Shown here in pieces: positions 1 through 9,953 of a DNA stretch of 64,000 nt. Location: contig NZ_JABTYE010000007.1 in NCBI RefSeq assembly GCF_013314895.1, positions 1 to 64,000 on the forward strand. Direction: 5' to 3'. Numbering within the stretch: position 1 is the stretch's first letter; every line of letters starts with the position of its first letter. Source of the DNA: Cupriavidus gilardii. Its GTDB lineage: Bacteria; Pseudomonadota; Gammaproteobacteria; Burkholderiales; Burkholderiaceae. Both the position numbers and the translations under genes were made by a program. The notes beneath the pieces are model-generated. The model was given only the letters and a program-made list of their open reading frames with translations. It had not been told where the DNA came from and made no database searches.

Positions 1-33
1 GTAGAGGCCCCGGCCCCTGCCCCGGGCCTCTAC
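1..33. terminator. Perfect 10-bp inverted repeat at the left edge
   Basis: Arms at 1-10 (GTAGAGGCCC) and 24-33 (GGGCCTCTAC) are exact complements around a 13-base C-rich loop. No T-run follows on the plus strand. It is probably the terminator hairpin of a gene lying left of the window. Positions 34-213 hold no gene I can support, only the leader of the efflux pump. Confidence 0.5.
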
Positions 34-213
34 CCTCTGACGCGCGCGATATACCACAACGCGGCGATTTGCGAGCGCGCAGCGGTGCGCCGATAATGTC
101 GCCGCCCGGCGCCAGCATCGGGCCGGCCCATCGGTCCGCTCGCCGCGCCGTACTGGATGCGCGATCGCACCGGGCCGGCCAGCCGTCATCCTCGCCTTCC
201 CGCCGTACCGTCG

Positions 214-1605
214 ATGCATTCAGACCAAGGTCTTCCCTATCCGCAACGCCAGTGGGCGATCATCACCGTGTTTTGCGGGCTGATCATGGCCGTGCTGGAC
301 GGCTCGATCGCCAATATCGCGCTGCCATCGATATCCCGCCAGCTCGGCACCGACCCGGGCCACACGATCTGGGTCGTCAACGCCTATCAACTGACGGTCA
401 CCGTCTGCCTGCTGCCGCTGTCATCGCTCGGCGACATCCTCGGCTACAAGCGCGTCTATCGCATCGGCCTCGCCACCTTCCTGGTCGGCTCGCTGCTGTG
501 CGCGCTGTCGGTCAATCTGCCGATGCTGGTGGCCGCGCGCGTGCTGCAGGGGATCGGCGGCGCCGGCATCATGAGCGTCAATACCGCGCTGGTGCGCTAC
601 ATCTATCCGCCCACCAAGCTCGGCCGCGGCATCGGGCTCAATGCGCTGGTGGTCGGCATCACGACCGGCATCGGACCATCGGTCGGCGCGCTGCTGTTGT
701 CGTTCGCCAGCTGGCAATGGCTGTTTGCGATCAACGTGCCGGTGGCGGTCATCGCGCTGAGCCTGAGCCGCTGGGCGTTGCCGGTCACGCCGCCGCAGCC
801 GCGCGCGTTCGACTATCCCAGCGCGCTGTTGTCGGCGGTGGTGATCGGCTTGTTCGTGCTTGGCGTCGATGGCCTGGGCCATGACAGCCTGCGCCAGACC
901 GCGGTGGCGGGGCTGATCGCGGCCGTGCTGCTGGGCTGGTGGCTCGCACGAATGGAGCGCGGCAAGGCTGCGCCGCTGGTGCCGGTGGACCTGTTTGCGA
1001 GCCGCGCCTTCACGCTGGCGGTGGGCACGTCGTTCTGCTCGTTCATGGCGCAGATGCTGGCCTTCGTCGCGCTGCCCTTCTATCTCGAATATCAGCTGGG
1101 CCGCTCGCTGCAGGAGACGGGGCTGTTGATCACGCCGTGGCCGCTGATGGTGGCGGTGATGGCGCCGCTGTCGGGCCGGCTGTCCGATCGTTTTTCGGCC
1201 AGCGTGCTGGCCGGGCTCGGGCTCGCGCTGTTGTGCACCGGATTGGTCCTGCTGGCGATGCTCGATCACGGCAGCAACAGTCTCGACGTGCTGTGGCGCA
1301 TGGCGATGTGCGGGCTCGGCTTCGGTCTGTTCCAGTCGCCCAACAACCGCGCAATGATCGGCGCCACTCCGCCACATCGAAGCGGCGGCGCCAGCGGCGC
1401 GCAGGCGACCACGCGGCTGCTTGGGCAGACCACGGGGACCGCGGTGGTGGCGTTGCTGTTTGCGCTGGTGGGAACGTCGGCGTCGCGCACGGCGCTGGGC
1501 GTTGCTGCCTGCGTGGCGGCGGTAGGCGCGGCGGTCAGTCTGGCGCGACTGCGGGGCGAGCCGGATCGGCTGGCAGAACGGGGTACGACTGCGCTGGAGG
1601 AGTAG
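214..1605 (+). CDS. DHA2-type (EmrB/QacA) MFS multidrug efflux pump
   Basis: The 463-residue protein is a membrane proton antiporter of the 14-helix DHA2 family, which exports drugs and toxic organics. It shows the loop 2-3 motif GDILGYKRVYR and the antiporter motif C stretch GIGPSVGALL in helix 5, followed by WQWLFAINVP, which is typical of the family. The start was placed at the ATG at 214 (MHSDQG), shortly before the first hydrophobic segment. An in-frame ATG at 157 would add an Arg/Pro-rich tail of no family character. No clear ribosome binding site precedes either start. No membrane-fusion partner or regulator lies beside it in the window, so the substrate cannot be inferred. Confidence 0.88.
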   Translation: MHSDQGLPYPQRQWAIITVFCGLIMAVLDGSIANIALPSISRQLGTDPGHTIWVVNAYQLTVTVCLLPLSSLGDILGYKRVYRIGLATFLVGSLLCALSVNLPMLVAARVLQGIGGAGIMSVNTALVRYIYPPTKLGRGIGLNALVVGITTGIGPSVGALLLSFASWQWLFAINVPVAVIALSLSRWALPVTPPQPRAFDYPSALLSAVVIGLFVLGVDGLGHDSLRQTAVAGLIAAVLLGWWLARMERGKAAPLVPVDLFASRAFTLAVGTSFCSFMAQMLAFVALPFYLEYQLGRSLQETGLLITPWPLMVAVMAPLSGRLSDRFSASVLAGLGLALLCTGLVLLAMLDHGSNSLDVLWRMAMCGLGFGLFQSPNNRAMIGATPPHRSGGASGAQATTRLLGQTTGTAVVALLFALVGTSASRTALGVAACVAAVGAAVSLARLRGEPDRLAERGTTALEE

Positions 1606-1617
1606 CGTGGACTTGCT

Positions 1618-1740
1618 CCCCTCTCCCGCTGGCGGGAGAGGGGTTGGGGGAGAGGGCACGCGGCGATGCAGGATGCGATGTCGCTGGTTGAAGCGCCCAT
1701 TGCCCTCTCCCCCGCCCCTCTCCCGCACGCGGGAGAGGGG
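1618..1740. repeat. Inverted pair of REP-like palindromes
   Basis: Two 26-base palindromes of the form CCCCTCTCCCGC-NN-GCGGGAGAGGGG sit at 1618-1643 and 1715-1740. Each has an outer GGGGGAGAGGG/CCCTCTCCCCC block (about 1645-1656 and 1703-1713), so the whole second copy is the reverse complement of the first. The pair fills the space between two convergent stop codons (1605 plus strand, 1786 minus strand). The layout is that of a bacterial interspersed mosaic element and could also act as a two-way terminator. A shorter palindrome of related sequence lies at 12640-12663. Confidence 0.75.
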
Positions 1741-1785
1741 AGACCGCCGTCGCGTCAGCGCGTCTTCGCGCAGGCCGCCCGCCAA

Positions 1786-2772
1786 TTACTGCGGCGTCGT
1801 TCCCGAGTCCTTCACCACCTTCGCCCATTTTGCGATCTCGGCCTTCTGGAACGAGGCCAGTGCCTCGGGCGTGCCGAGCACCGGGTCCAGGCCCAGCGTC
1901 TTCAGCTTGGCCTGCACGTCCGGCAGCGTGAAGATCCGGTTCAGCTCGGTATTGAGCTTGGCCACCACGTCCTTCGGCGTCGTGGCCGGCGCGAAGATCG
2001 CGAACCACGAGTCGGCCTGGAAGCCGCTCAAGCCCTGCTCGGCCAGCGTCGGAATATCGGGCGCGGAGGCCGAGCGCTTCAGGCTGGTCACGCCCAGCGC
2101 GCGCAGCTTGCCCTCCTTGATCACCGGCAGCGCCGACGGCAGATTGTCGAACATCATCGTGATATGCCCGCCGAGCAGGTCGGGAATCGCCATGGCGCGG
2201 CCCTTGTAGGGCACGTGCGTGATCTTGACTCCGGCCACCGTGTTGAACAGTTCGCCGGCCACATGGGGCGAGGTGCCGATGCCCGGCGTGCCGAACGTCA
2301 ACCCGCCCGGTTTCGACTTGGCCAGCGCGATCAGCTCGGCGGTCGTCTTGGCCGGCACGCCCGGATGGACCACCAGCACGTTGGGCGTCGTCGCCAGCAG
2401 AATCACCGGCGTGAAGTCCTTGACCATGTCATACGGCAGCTTGCTGTAGACCGCGCCGTTGATCGAATGCGTGCCGACTGTGCCCAGCGCCAGCGTATAG
2501 CCGTCGCCCGGCGCACGCGCCACCGTTTCCGCGCCGATATTGCCGCCCGCCCCGGGCTTGTTGTCGACCACCACCGGCTGGCCCCACGACGGCGAAATCT
2601 TCTCCGAGACGATGCGCGCCAGCGTGTCGGGCGCGCCGCCGGTCGGGAAGCCGACCACGATCCGAATCGGCCGGGCCGGATAGGTTTCCGCCTGCGCCAC
2701 CGGCGCGGCGAACGCGGTGGCCAGCACCGTGGCGAGCGCGGACAGCGCGCCCGTGAATGGGGTAATTCGCAT
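1786..2772 (-). CDS. Bug-family periplasmic solute-binding receptor
   Basis: This 328-residue secreted protein belongs to the Bug/TctC family, the extracytoplasmic receptors of tripartite tricarboxylate transporters in Burkholderiales. A signal peptide occupies about residues 1-28 with an AQA-E cleavage site. The mature protein opens with the family hallmark PARPIRIVVGFPTGG, followed later by VVVDNKPGAGGNIG. The ribosome binding site AAGGAGA lies about 8 bases before the ATG. It is downstream of, and in line with, the IclR and SDR genes, with a 9-bp tandem array in the gap. Its ligand is probably an organic acid. No TctAB genes adjoin it, as is usual for orphan Bug receptors. Confidence 0.9.
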   Translation of the reverse strand: MRITPFTGALSALATVLATAFAAPVAQAETYPARPIRIVVGFPTGGAPDTLARIVSEKISPSWGQPVVVDNKPGAGGNIGAETVARAPGDGYTLALGTVGTHSINGAVYSKLPYDMVKDFTPVILLATTPNVLVVHPGVPAKTTAELIALAKSKPGGLTFGTPGIGTSPHVAGELFNTVAGVKITHVPYKGRAMAIPDLLGGHITMMFDNLPSALPVIKEGKLRALGVTSLKRSASAPDIPTLAEQGLSGFQADSWFAIFAPATTPKDVVAKLNTELNRIFTLPDVQAKLKTLGLDPVLGTPEALASFQKAEIAKWAKVVKDSGTTPQ

Positions 2773-2792
2773 GATTCTTGTCTCCTTTGTGT

Positions 2793-2845
2793 TCGACCCT
2801 TGGACTCTCTGGACCCTTTGGACTCTCTGGACCCTTTGGACTCTT
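2793..2845. repeat. 9-bp tandem array, about five to six units
   Basis: Units TGGACYCTY run head to tail at 2801-2809, 2810-2818, 2819-2827, 2828-2836 and 2837-2845, alternating TGGACTCTC and TGGACCCTT, with a partial unit at 2793-2800. The array lies between the stop of the SDR gene and the start of the Bug gene on the minus strand. Confidence 0.85.
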
Positions 2846-2897
2846 CGGAACTCCTGTGGCCCCTATCGACCGCTAACGGCGAGCCCCGGCGAGAACC

Positions 2898-3710
2898 TTA
2901 GCGGCCGATGCCGCCGAACTCGCTCATGACCTTCTCCTGCAGCCGCCGCATGCCCTTGAGCCAGCGGTCGTAGTCCTGTCCCTTGCGGCGGTAGTATTCG
3001 AGCACCTCGGGATGCGGCAGGATCAGGAAACGCTCGTCGCGCATGCCTTCCAGCGTCACCGCGGCCACGTGTTCCGGCGTCACCGAGCCTTCCTGCAGGA
3101 AGCCCTTGCGCTCGCCGTTCTCGCCGAACAGCATCTTCGTCTGCACGCCCTGCGGGCAGATGCAGCTGACCTTGATGCCGCGATCGCCGTAGGTGATCTC
3201 CAGCCATTCGGCAAAGCCGATCGCCGCGTGCTTGGTCACCGCGTACGGTGCCGAGCCGATCTGCGACAGCAACCCCGCGGCCGACACCGTATTGACGAAA
3301 TAGCCCTCGCCGCGTTCGAGCATCTGCGGCAGCACCGCATTGGCCGCGTGGATATGGGCCATCACGTTGATCTCCCAGATCCGCTGCCATTCGTCGGCCG
3401 TGGCATCGAGCCCCTTGCGCAGGATGATGCCGGCGTTCGAGCAGAACACGTCGACCTGACCGAAACGGCGTGTCGCCTCGTCGGCCAGTGCCTGCACCGC
3501 GGCTGCATCGGCGACGTCGGTGCGGCAGCCGAAGGTCTGACACGACGGTGCCAGTTCGGACGCCTCCTGAGCGACCTGCTGCGCGCCGCGCTCGTCCAGA
3601 TCGGCAACCGCGATGCCGCGCGCGCCGGCCTTCGCGAAGGCCAGTACCAATGCCCGCCCGATGCCGGTGGCACCGCCCGTGACGACGACGGTCTTGTTGG
3701 TGATCTCCAT
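2898..3710 (-). CDS. Short-chain dehydrogenase/reductase (SDR)
   Basis: This 270-residue classical SDR oxidises or reduces an alcohol/carbonyl pair with NAD(P). The cofactor glycine motif TGGATGIG is at residues 11-18, followed by the CSNAG motif, a catalytic serine in NTVSAAGLL and the Tyr/Lys pair in YAVTK. ADLD after strand 2 favours NAD(H), because an Asp there recognises the adenosine ribose. The ATG at 3710 was chosen because it follows an AGGAGA site and starts directly at the Rossmann fold. It sits 83 bp downstream of the IclR gene and is probably co-transcribed with it and the Bug receptor. The substrate is unknown. Confidence 0.9.
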   Translation of the reverse strand: MEITNKTVVVTGGATGIGRALVLAFAKAGARGIAVADLDERGAQQVAQEASELAPSCQTFGCRTDVADAAAVQALADEATRRFGQVDVFCSNAGIILRKGLDATADEWQRIWEINVMAHIHAANAVLPQMLERGEGYFVNTVSAAGLLSQIGSAPYAVTKHAAIGFAEWLEITYGDRGIKVSCICPQGVQTKMLFGENGERKGFLQEGSVTPEHVAAVTLEGMRDERFLILPHPEVLEYYRRKGQDYDRWLKGMRRLQEKVMSEFGGIGR

Positions 3711-3793
3711 CCTTGTCTCCTTGTCCTGATGATTGTGGTGGTCGAGATGTCGTGGATATTGGTGATGGTCCCGATGGCGACGGCGACGCCACG

Positions 3794-4672
3794 TCAGCCG
3801 TGGACGCGCCACAGCCGTCCTTGCAGCGCCTCGGCAAGCTGGCGCACGCGCGGGCCCAGGTTGGCTTCGAGGATCTCCGGCGTGAGCCGCGACGCCGCGC
3901 CGCCGATATTGATCGACAGCACCTCCGTGCCGCCTTCCAGCACGACCGGCGCGGCGGCGCCGCTGACGGTGCGATCCCATTCGGCATGCGCGACACAGAA
4001 GCCGCGCCGCCCGTAGTCGCGCATCGCACGGTCCAGCTTGCCGCGGATCGTCGGCCAGCGGGTCTGATAGTGGCGCTCCAGTTCGACGAGCATGCTGGCG
4101 CGCCGCGCCGCGGGCAAACCCGCAAGCCAGGCGCGGCCGATCGCCGACGTCGCGATCGGCAGGCGCGAGCCCGGCGTCAGCCGCATCACCAGCGCGCCAC
4201 GCGGTTGGCACACTTCCAGATAGACCATCTCGTGGCGATCCGGCGTGGCCAGGGCAACGGTGCAGCCGGTGGCGAAGGCGAGCGATTGCATCAGCGGCTG
4301 CGCGACCTCGCGAATGCCCGAGGTCGCCAGATAGCGATGGCCCAGCACCATCGCGCCCTGCCCCAATCGGTACTTCTCCAGCGATTCGACATAGACCAGA
4401 TAGCCGAGCCGCGTCAGCGTATAGGTCAGCCGCGACACCGTCGGGCGCGGAATGCCGGTGCGGCGCGACAGCTCCGCATTGCCAAGGTAGTCGTCGTGCG
4501 GCCCGAAGGCGCGCAGCAGATCGAGCCCGCGCGCGAGCGCCGTGACGAAGCTGCGGTCCTCGGCTTCCGCGGGATTTCCCTGACCCGCTTCGTCGACGTC
4601 GCGCAACGCGCTCGCCGGCACCAGCGAGGGCGGCTCGGCGACGACGGGGATCACGGTGGCGGTGCGCTTCAT
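3794..4672 (-). CDS. IclR-family transcriptional regulator
   Basis: This 292-residue regulator has an N-terminal winged helix-turn-helix (VTALARGLDLLRAF through TGIPRPTVSRLTYTLTRLGYL) and a C-terminal IclR effector domain (SAIGRAWLAG, then RGFCVAHAEWDRTVSGAAAPV). Family members bind small organic acids. The ATG at 4672 gives the usual short leader; an upstream in-frame start at 4723 would add 17 residues. It heads a minus-strand group with the SDR and Bug genes and is divergent from the liv operon. It is therefore the likely regulator of both sides through the 477-bp shared region. The effector is unknown. Confidence 0.92.
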   Translation of the reverse strand: MKRTATVIPVVAEPPSLVPASALRDVDEAGQGNPAEAEDRSFVTALARGLDLLRAFGPHDDYLGNAELSRRTGIPRPTVSRLTYTLTRLGYLVYVESLEKYRLGQGAMVLGHRYLATSGIREVAQPLMQSLAFATGCTVALATPDRHEMVYLEVCQPRGALVMRLTPGSRLPIATSAIGRAWLAGLPAARRASMLVELERHYQTRWPTIRGKLDRAMRDYGRRGFCVAHAEWDRTVSGAAAPVVLEGGTEVLSINIGGAASRLTPEILEANLGPRVRQLAEALQGRLWRVHG

Positions 4673-5149
4673 GTTCGACGGTCCATGCAGGAAGTCATGC
4701 GGCGACAGCTGCGACAGCGGCAAAAAACAGGGGAAAACCCGCGCGAAATTTCCACCGGCGGCGAGGGCGAAAACCGCTGCGCGGCCGGGCCGGAAAGCCC
4801 TATTTCGCTGTGCGAAAGACTATTCCGTATTCCTTGACTGTGCCTCAAGCCCTATGCAACAGTCAACGAAAACGAACGATCGTGCGGAGACGCGGCGACA
4901 GACTTCGCCACGGACTCCAGCAGCCAGTCACGACACGCATAACCGGTATGAAAGCTGGGCATTTTGCAGCCCGGTTCAACCGTTTCAGGAGACCGCCATG
5001 CAACCCTTTCCGATGCGCGCCAAGCCGCGCAGTTGACCCCCACATTCGTTGACCGGCAGTCCGCTTGCTTTGCGGCGCTGTCCTGCCACGCGCATCGGTT
5101 CGCCGAGGCGCGCCCCCGTTTGCGGTTTCGATTTGCATGAGGTGAATCG
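4673..5149. promoter_or_regulatory. Divergent control region, IclR side and liv side
   Basis: This 477-bp gap without a gene separates the IclR and liv starts. It contains a perfect palindrome TTTCGC-TGT-GCGAAA at 4803-4817, a sensible size and symmetry for an IclR-family operator. A TTGACT hexamer follows at 4834-4839, but I cannot find a -10 element at proper spacing. The end carries GAGGTGA at 5139-5145, the ribosome binding site for livH. Operator assignment is inference. Confidence 0.5.
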
Positions 5150-6013
5150 GTGTCAATGTTCTTCCAACAGTTTCTGAACGGGCTGACGCTCGGCGGGGTC
5201 TACAGCCTCGTCGCGCTCGGCCTGACGCTGGTCTACGGCATCCTGCACGTACCCAACTTCGCGCACGGCGCCTTCTACATGGCGGGCGCCTACGTCTCGT
5301 ATTACATGATGACGTCGCTGGGCGTGAACTACTGGCTGGCAATGGCGGGCGCGGCGCTGGCCGTGGCGCTGCTGTCGATGCTGGCCGAGCGGCTGGTGTT
5401 CCATCCTCTGCGCAACGCCCCCGAGCTGCACGACATGATCGCGGCGATCGGCATCCTGCTGTTTCTCGAAGCGGGCGCGCAGGCGCTGTGGGGCGCCGAC
5501 TTCCACCGCATGCCGACGCCGTACGGTCAGCTGGTCGAGGTGTTCGGCCTGACCGCGCCGCTGCAGCGGCTGCTGATCATCGCCGCCGCCTTCACGCTGA
5601 TGGTGGTGCTGCATCTGTTCCTGACCCGCACCGTGACCGGCTCGACCATCGTCGCGATGGCGCAGAACCGCGAAGGCGCGGCGCTGGTCGGCATCGACGC
5701 GACGCGCGTCACGCTGCTGGTGTTCGCGATCTCCGGCGCGCTGGCCGCGATCGCGGCGACGCTGTACGCGCCGATCAACCTGGTCTATCCGGCGATGGGG
5801 CACCTGGTCATCACCAAGGCCTTCGTGATCATCATCCTCGGCGGCATGGGCAGCATCCCCGGGGCGATTCTCGGCGGTCTGATCATCGGCATGGCCGAGA
5901 GCTTCGGCGGCTTTTACGTGTCGACCGACTACAAGGACATCATCGCCTTCGTGCTGCTGGTGATCATCCTGTCGATCCGGCCGCAGGGCCTGTTCGCCGG
6001 CAAGGCCGCCTGA
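5150..6013 (+). CDS. livH: LivH-type branched-chain amino acid ABC permease
   Basis: This 287-residue inner-membrane permease belongs to the hydrophobic amino-acid (HAAT) ABC family. The N-terminus QFLNGLTLGGVYSLVALGLT and the stretch HGAFYMAGAYVSY are typical of LivH, and the C-terminus ends SIRPQGLFAGKAA. The start is the GTG at 5150, four bases after GAGGTGA; an ATG at 5156 is a possible alternative. It is the first gene of a tight livHMGF-receptor operon. In such clusters beside SDR and IclR genes the substrate need not be Leu/Ile/Val; amides, urea and aromatic acids are also carried by this family. Confidence 0.93.
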   Translation: MSMFFQQFLNGLTLGGVYSLVALGLTLVYGILHVPNFAHGAFYMAGAYVSYYMMTSLGVNYWLAMAGAALAVALLSMLAERLVFHPLRNAPELHDMIAAIGILLFLEAGAQALWGADFHRMPTPYGQLVEVFGLTAPLQRLLIIAAAFTLMVVLHLFLTRTVTGSTIVAMAQNREGAALVGIDATRVTLLVFAISGALAAIAATLYAPINLVYPAMGHLVITKAFVIIILGGMGSIPGAILGGLIIGMAESFGGFYVSTDYKDIIAFVLLVIILSIRPQGLFAGKAA

Positions 6014-6057
6014 GGCCGCCGCCGCATCGAAGCGCAAAAGGTAGGAGAACACTCGAC

Positions 6058-7113
6058 ATGAACGCATTGCAAGGCAAGACCGGCTGGGCGTTGCTGCTGG
6101 CGCTGGCCATCGCGTTTCCGCTGCTGACGACCAACAGCTATTACCTGACGGTGATGACGCTGGCCTTCATCTACGCGATCGCGACGCTGGGCCTGAACCT
6201 GATCACCGGCTACACCGGCCAGCTCAATCTCGCGCACGGGGGCTTCATGGCCATCGGCGCCTATACGCTGGGCATTCTGACCGTCGATCACCAGATGCCG
6301 TTCTGGGCCGCCTTCGTGCTGTCCGGTGTGATCTGCATGATCATCGGCTACGTGGTGGGCGTGGTATCGCTGCGGCTCAAGGGCCATTACTTCTCGATCT
6401 TCACGCTGTGCATCGGCTACATCATCTATCTGCTGATCGAGAAGTGGGAAAGCCTGACGCATGGCACGGTCGGCCTGATCGGCATTCCGGTGCCCGCCGC
6501 GATCGGCCCGGTCAGCTTCGACAGCGTGCAGGCGCAGTACTACCTGGTGCTGTTCTTCCTGGTGGTCGGCGCCTTCCTGATGCATCGGATCGTCAGCTCG
6601 CTGCTGGGCCGCAGCTTCATGGCGGTGCGCAACAGCGACGCGCTGGCCGAGGCGCTGGGCATCGATCTGATGCGCACCAAGGTGCTGTCCTTCGTGCTGT
6701 CGGTCGCCTATGCCGGCTTCGCCGGCGCGCTGTATGCGGGCCACGTGCGCTTCCTCGGCCCCGATATCGCGCGTACCGACCTGACCTTCGACATGGTGAT
6801 GGCGATGCTGGTCGGCGGCATCGGCACGCTGCTCGGACCGCTGCTGGGCGCGCTGCTGGTGCCCTGGGTCACGCAGACGCTGCAGTTCCTGCAGGACTAC
6901 CGCATGCTGGTGTTCGGCCCGGTGCTGATCCTGCTGATCATCTTCCTGCCCGACGGCATCGTCGGGTCGTACCTGAAGCGCCAGGCGCGCCGCGCCGCGG
7001 CCGCACGCCGCGGGCAGCGCCAGCCGGCACGCCGCCATGGCGCCGATGATGCCGACGGCAAGGCTGCGCCGGCCCCCTCTTCTGCCGCCTCCGCCGGAGC
7101 CGACCATGCTTGA
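6058..7113 (+). CDS. livM: LivM-type branched-chain amino acid ABC permease
   Basis: This 351-residue second permease of the liv transporter has the LivM core GLNLITGYTGQLNLAHGGFM and the later GIDLMRTKVLSFVLSVAYAG. About ten membrane helices are followed by a basic, Ala/Pro-rich cytoplasmic tail (about residues 305-351). The tail is longer than usual and probably of little structure. The ATG at 6058 follows GGTAGGAGAA. The last eight bases overlap the start of livG, indicating translational coupling. Confidence 0.93.
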   Translation: MNALQGKTGWALLLALAIAFPLLTTNSYYLTVMTLAFIYAIATLGLNLITGYTGQLNLAHGGFMAIGAYTLGILTVDHQMPFWAAFVLSGVICMIIGYVVGVVSLRLKGHYFSIFTLCIGYIIYLLIEKWESLTHGTVGLIGIPVPAAIGPVSFDSVQAQYYLVLFFLVVGAFLMHRIVSSLLGRSFMAVRNSDALAEALGIDLMRTKVLSFVLSVAYAGFAGALYAGHVRFLGPDIARTDLTFDMVMAMLVGGIGTLLGPLLGALLVPWVTQTLQFLQDYRMLVFGPVLILLIIFLPDGIVGSYLKRQARRAAAARRGQRQPARRHGADDADGKAAPAPSSAASAGADHA

Positions 7114-7870
7114 GATCCGCAATCTGACCAAGAAATTCGGCGGGCTGACCGCGGTCAACGACGTCTCGGTGACCTTCGAGGCCGGCCATATCAACGCGAT
7201 CATCGGCCCCAACGGCGCCGGCAAGACGACGTTCTTCAACCTCGTCGCCGGCACCCACGCGCCGAGCTCCGGCGAGGTGCTGTTCAAGGGCACCAACGTG
7301 GCCGGCATGCGGGCCGATCGCATCGCGCGGATGGGCATCGCGCGGACCTTCCAGGCCACCGCGCTGTTCGATCGCGCCACCGTGCTCGACAACCTGATCG
7401 TCGGCCACCGGCTGCGCACGCACTCGGGCCTGCGCGACGTGCTGTTCAACACCAGGCGGTTGCGCGAAGAAGAGCGGCTGTGCCGCGACAAGGCCGAGGA
7501 GGCGCTGGACTTCGTCGGGCTGTCGCACCTCGCCCATGAAGTGGCATCGGACATCACGCAGGAGGAGCGCAAGCGGGTCGCCTTCGCGCTGGCGCTGGCC
7601 ACCGGCCCCGAGCTGCTGCTGCTCGACGAGCCCGCGGGCGGTGTCAATCCCGAGGAGACCGTGGGCCTGGCCGAGCTGATCCGCAAGATGGTCCGGCACG
7701 GCAAGACGGTCTGCCTGATCGAACACAAGATGGACATGATCATGCGGCTGGCCGACAAGATCATGGTGCTGAACTACGGCGAGAAGATCGCCGAGGGCAC
7801 GCCGGCGGAAATCCAGCGCAATCCGCAGGTCATCGAAGCCTATCTGGGAGCCGACCATGTTGCAGCTTGA
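7106..7870 (+). CDS. livG: LivG-type ABC transporter ATPase
   Basis: This 254-residue cytoplasmic ATPase powers the liv transporter. Walker A is GPNGAGKTT (residues 34-42), the Q-loop is TFQAT (81-85), Walker [11 protein letters not shown] (170-179) and the switch His is in LIEHKMD. The ABC signature, normally LSYGQQR, reads DITQEER (149-155); a comparable ADRKR-type variant occurs in some LivG subfamilies. It overlaps livM by 8 bp and livF by 14 bp. The ATG at 7106 gives a normal family start ([13 protein letters not shown]). Confidence 0.93.
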   Translation: MLEIRNLTKKFGGLTAVNDVSVTFEAGHINAIIGPNGAGKTTFFNLVAGTHAPSSGEVLFKGTNVAGMRADRIARMGIARTFQATALFDRATVLDNLIVGHRLRTHSGLRDVLFNTRRLREEERLCRDKAEEALDFVGLSHLAHEVASDITQEERKRVAFALALATGPELLLLDEPAGGVNPEETVGLAELIRKMVRHGKTVCLIEHKMDMIMRLADKIMVLNYGEKIAEGTPAEIQRNPQVIEAYLGADHVAA

Positions 7871-8564
7871 ACGCGTATCGCTTTCCTACGGCAGCTTCCG
7901 CGCGCTCGACAACATCACGCTGCACGCCAAGGCCGGCGAACTGGTGGTGCTGCTCGGCGCGAACGGCGCCGGCAAGAGCTCGATCTTCCTCGCCATGAGC
8001 GGCATCCACCGGACCAGTGGCGGTAGCATGCGCTTCGACGGCCGCGAGCTGTCGGGCATGAAGCCGTCGCAGATCGTGCAGGCTGGGCTGGTGCACTGTC
8101 CCGAGGGCCGCAAGCTGTTTCCGGCAATGAGCGTGCAGAAGAACCTGACGCTCGGTGCCTACGTGCATCGCCGCGACAGCGCCGGCATCAAGCGCTCGCT
8201 GGAGGAGGTCTACGAACTGTTCCCGATCCTGCAGCAAAAGAAGGACGATCCGGCCGGTTCGCTGTCGGGCGGTCAGCAGCAGATGGTCGCGCTGGGCCGC
8301 GCGCTGATGGGCCGACCGCGCGCGCTGCTGCTCGACGAACCGTCGCTTGGGCTGGCCCCGCTGGTGGTCAAGCAGATGTTCGAGGTGATCCAGCGCATCA
8401 ATCGCGCCGGCACTACCGTGCTGCTGGCCGAACAGAACGCCTATGCGGCGCTGGGCATCGCCCATCGCGGCTACGTGATCGAGGGCGGACGCATCGTGAT
8501 GGAAGGCGATCGCGATTCGCTGCTCAATGACGAAGGCGTGCGCCGCGCGTATATCGGAGGATGA
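7857..8564 (+). CDS. livF: LivF-type ABC transporter ATPase
   Basis: This 235-residue partner ATPase of LivG has Walker [10 protein letters not shown] (34-42), the LivF-typical CPEGRKLFP (81-89), a canonical signature LSGGQ (136-140) and Walker [13 protein letters not shown]. It starts inside the end of livG (14-bp overlap), so the two are translationally coupled. With LivG carrying a variant signature, this subunit supplies the canonical one of the two composite ATP sites. Function in amino-acid or amide uptake follows from the family and operon. Confidence 0.94.
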   Translation: MLQLERVSLSYGSFRALDNITLHAKAGELVVLLGANGAGKSSIFLAMSGIHRTSGGSMRFDGRELSGMKPSQIVQAGLVHCPEGRKLFPAMSVQKNLTLGAYVHRRDSAGIKRSLEEVYELFPILQQKKDDPAGSLSGGQQQMVALGRALMGRPRALLLDEPSLGLAPLVVKQMFEVIQRINRAGTTVLLAEQNAYAALGIAHRGYVIEGGRIVMEGDRDSLLNDEGVRRAYIGG

Positions 8565-8616
8565 CGCCGCACCGATCAAGCGATTTGATTCGAAACCGAA
8601 CCGCATTCAACCAAGA

Positions 8617-8639
8617 CCATCCGGGCCACGACCCGATGG
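8617..8639 (+). other. Intercistronic stem-loop livF/receptor
   Basis: CCAT-C-CGGG (8617-8625) pairs with CCCG-ATGG (8632-8639) around a six-base loop, with one bulged C. It lies in the 103-bp gap before the binding-protein gene. Such stems often stabilise the receptor message so that it is made in excess; that role is inference. Confidence 0.4.
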
Positions 8640-8667
8640 CAAATTCCATCGTTTAAGGAGACGGAAC

Positions 8668-9846
<1,179 letters not shown>

Positions 9847-9873
9847 GGGCGCGATCCGCGCAGCCGGCAAAAG

Positions 9874-9900
9874 AAAAGGGCCCGCAACGGGCCCCTTCCC
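9874..9900. terminator. Rho-independent-like terminator after the liv operon
   Basis: A 7-bp perfect stem, GGGCCCG (9878-9884) and CGGGCCC (9888-9894), closes a CAA loop. It is flanked by AAAA on the left and CTTCCC on the right. The A-tract on the left would become a T-tract when read from the minus strand, so it may serve both converging units. Confidence 0.7.
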
Positions 9901-9953
9901 TGGCGGTCCCCGCTGCGGCGGGGATCGTCGTTTTCACGGTCAGGATCTCTGGA

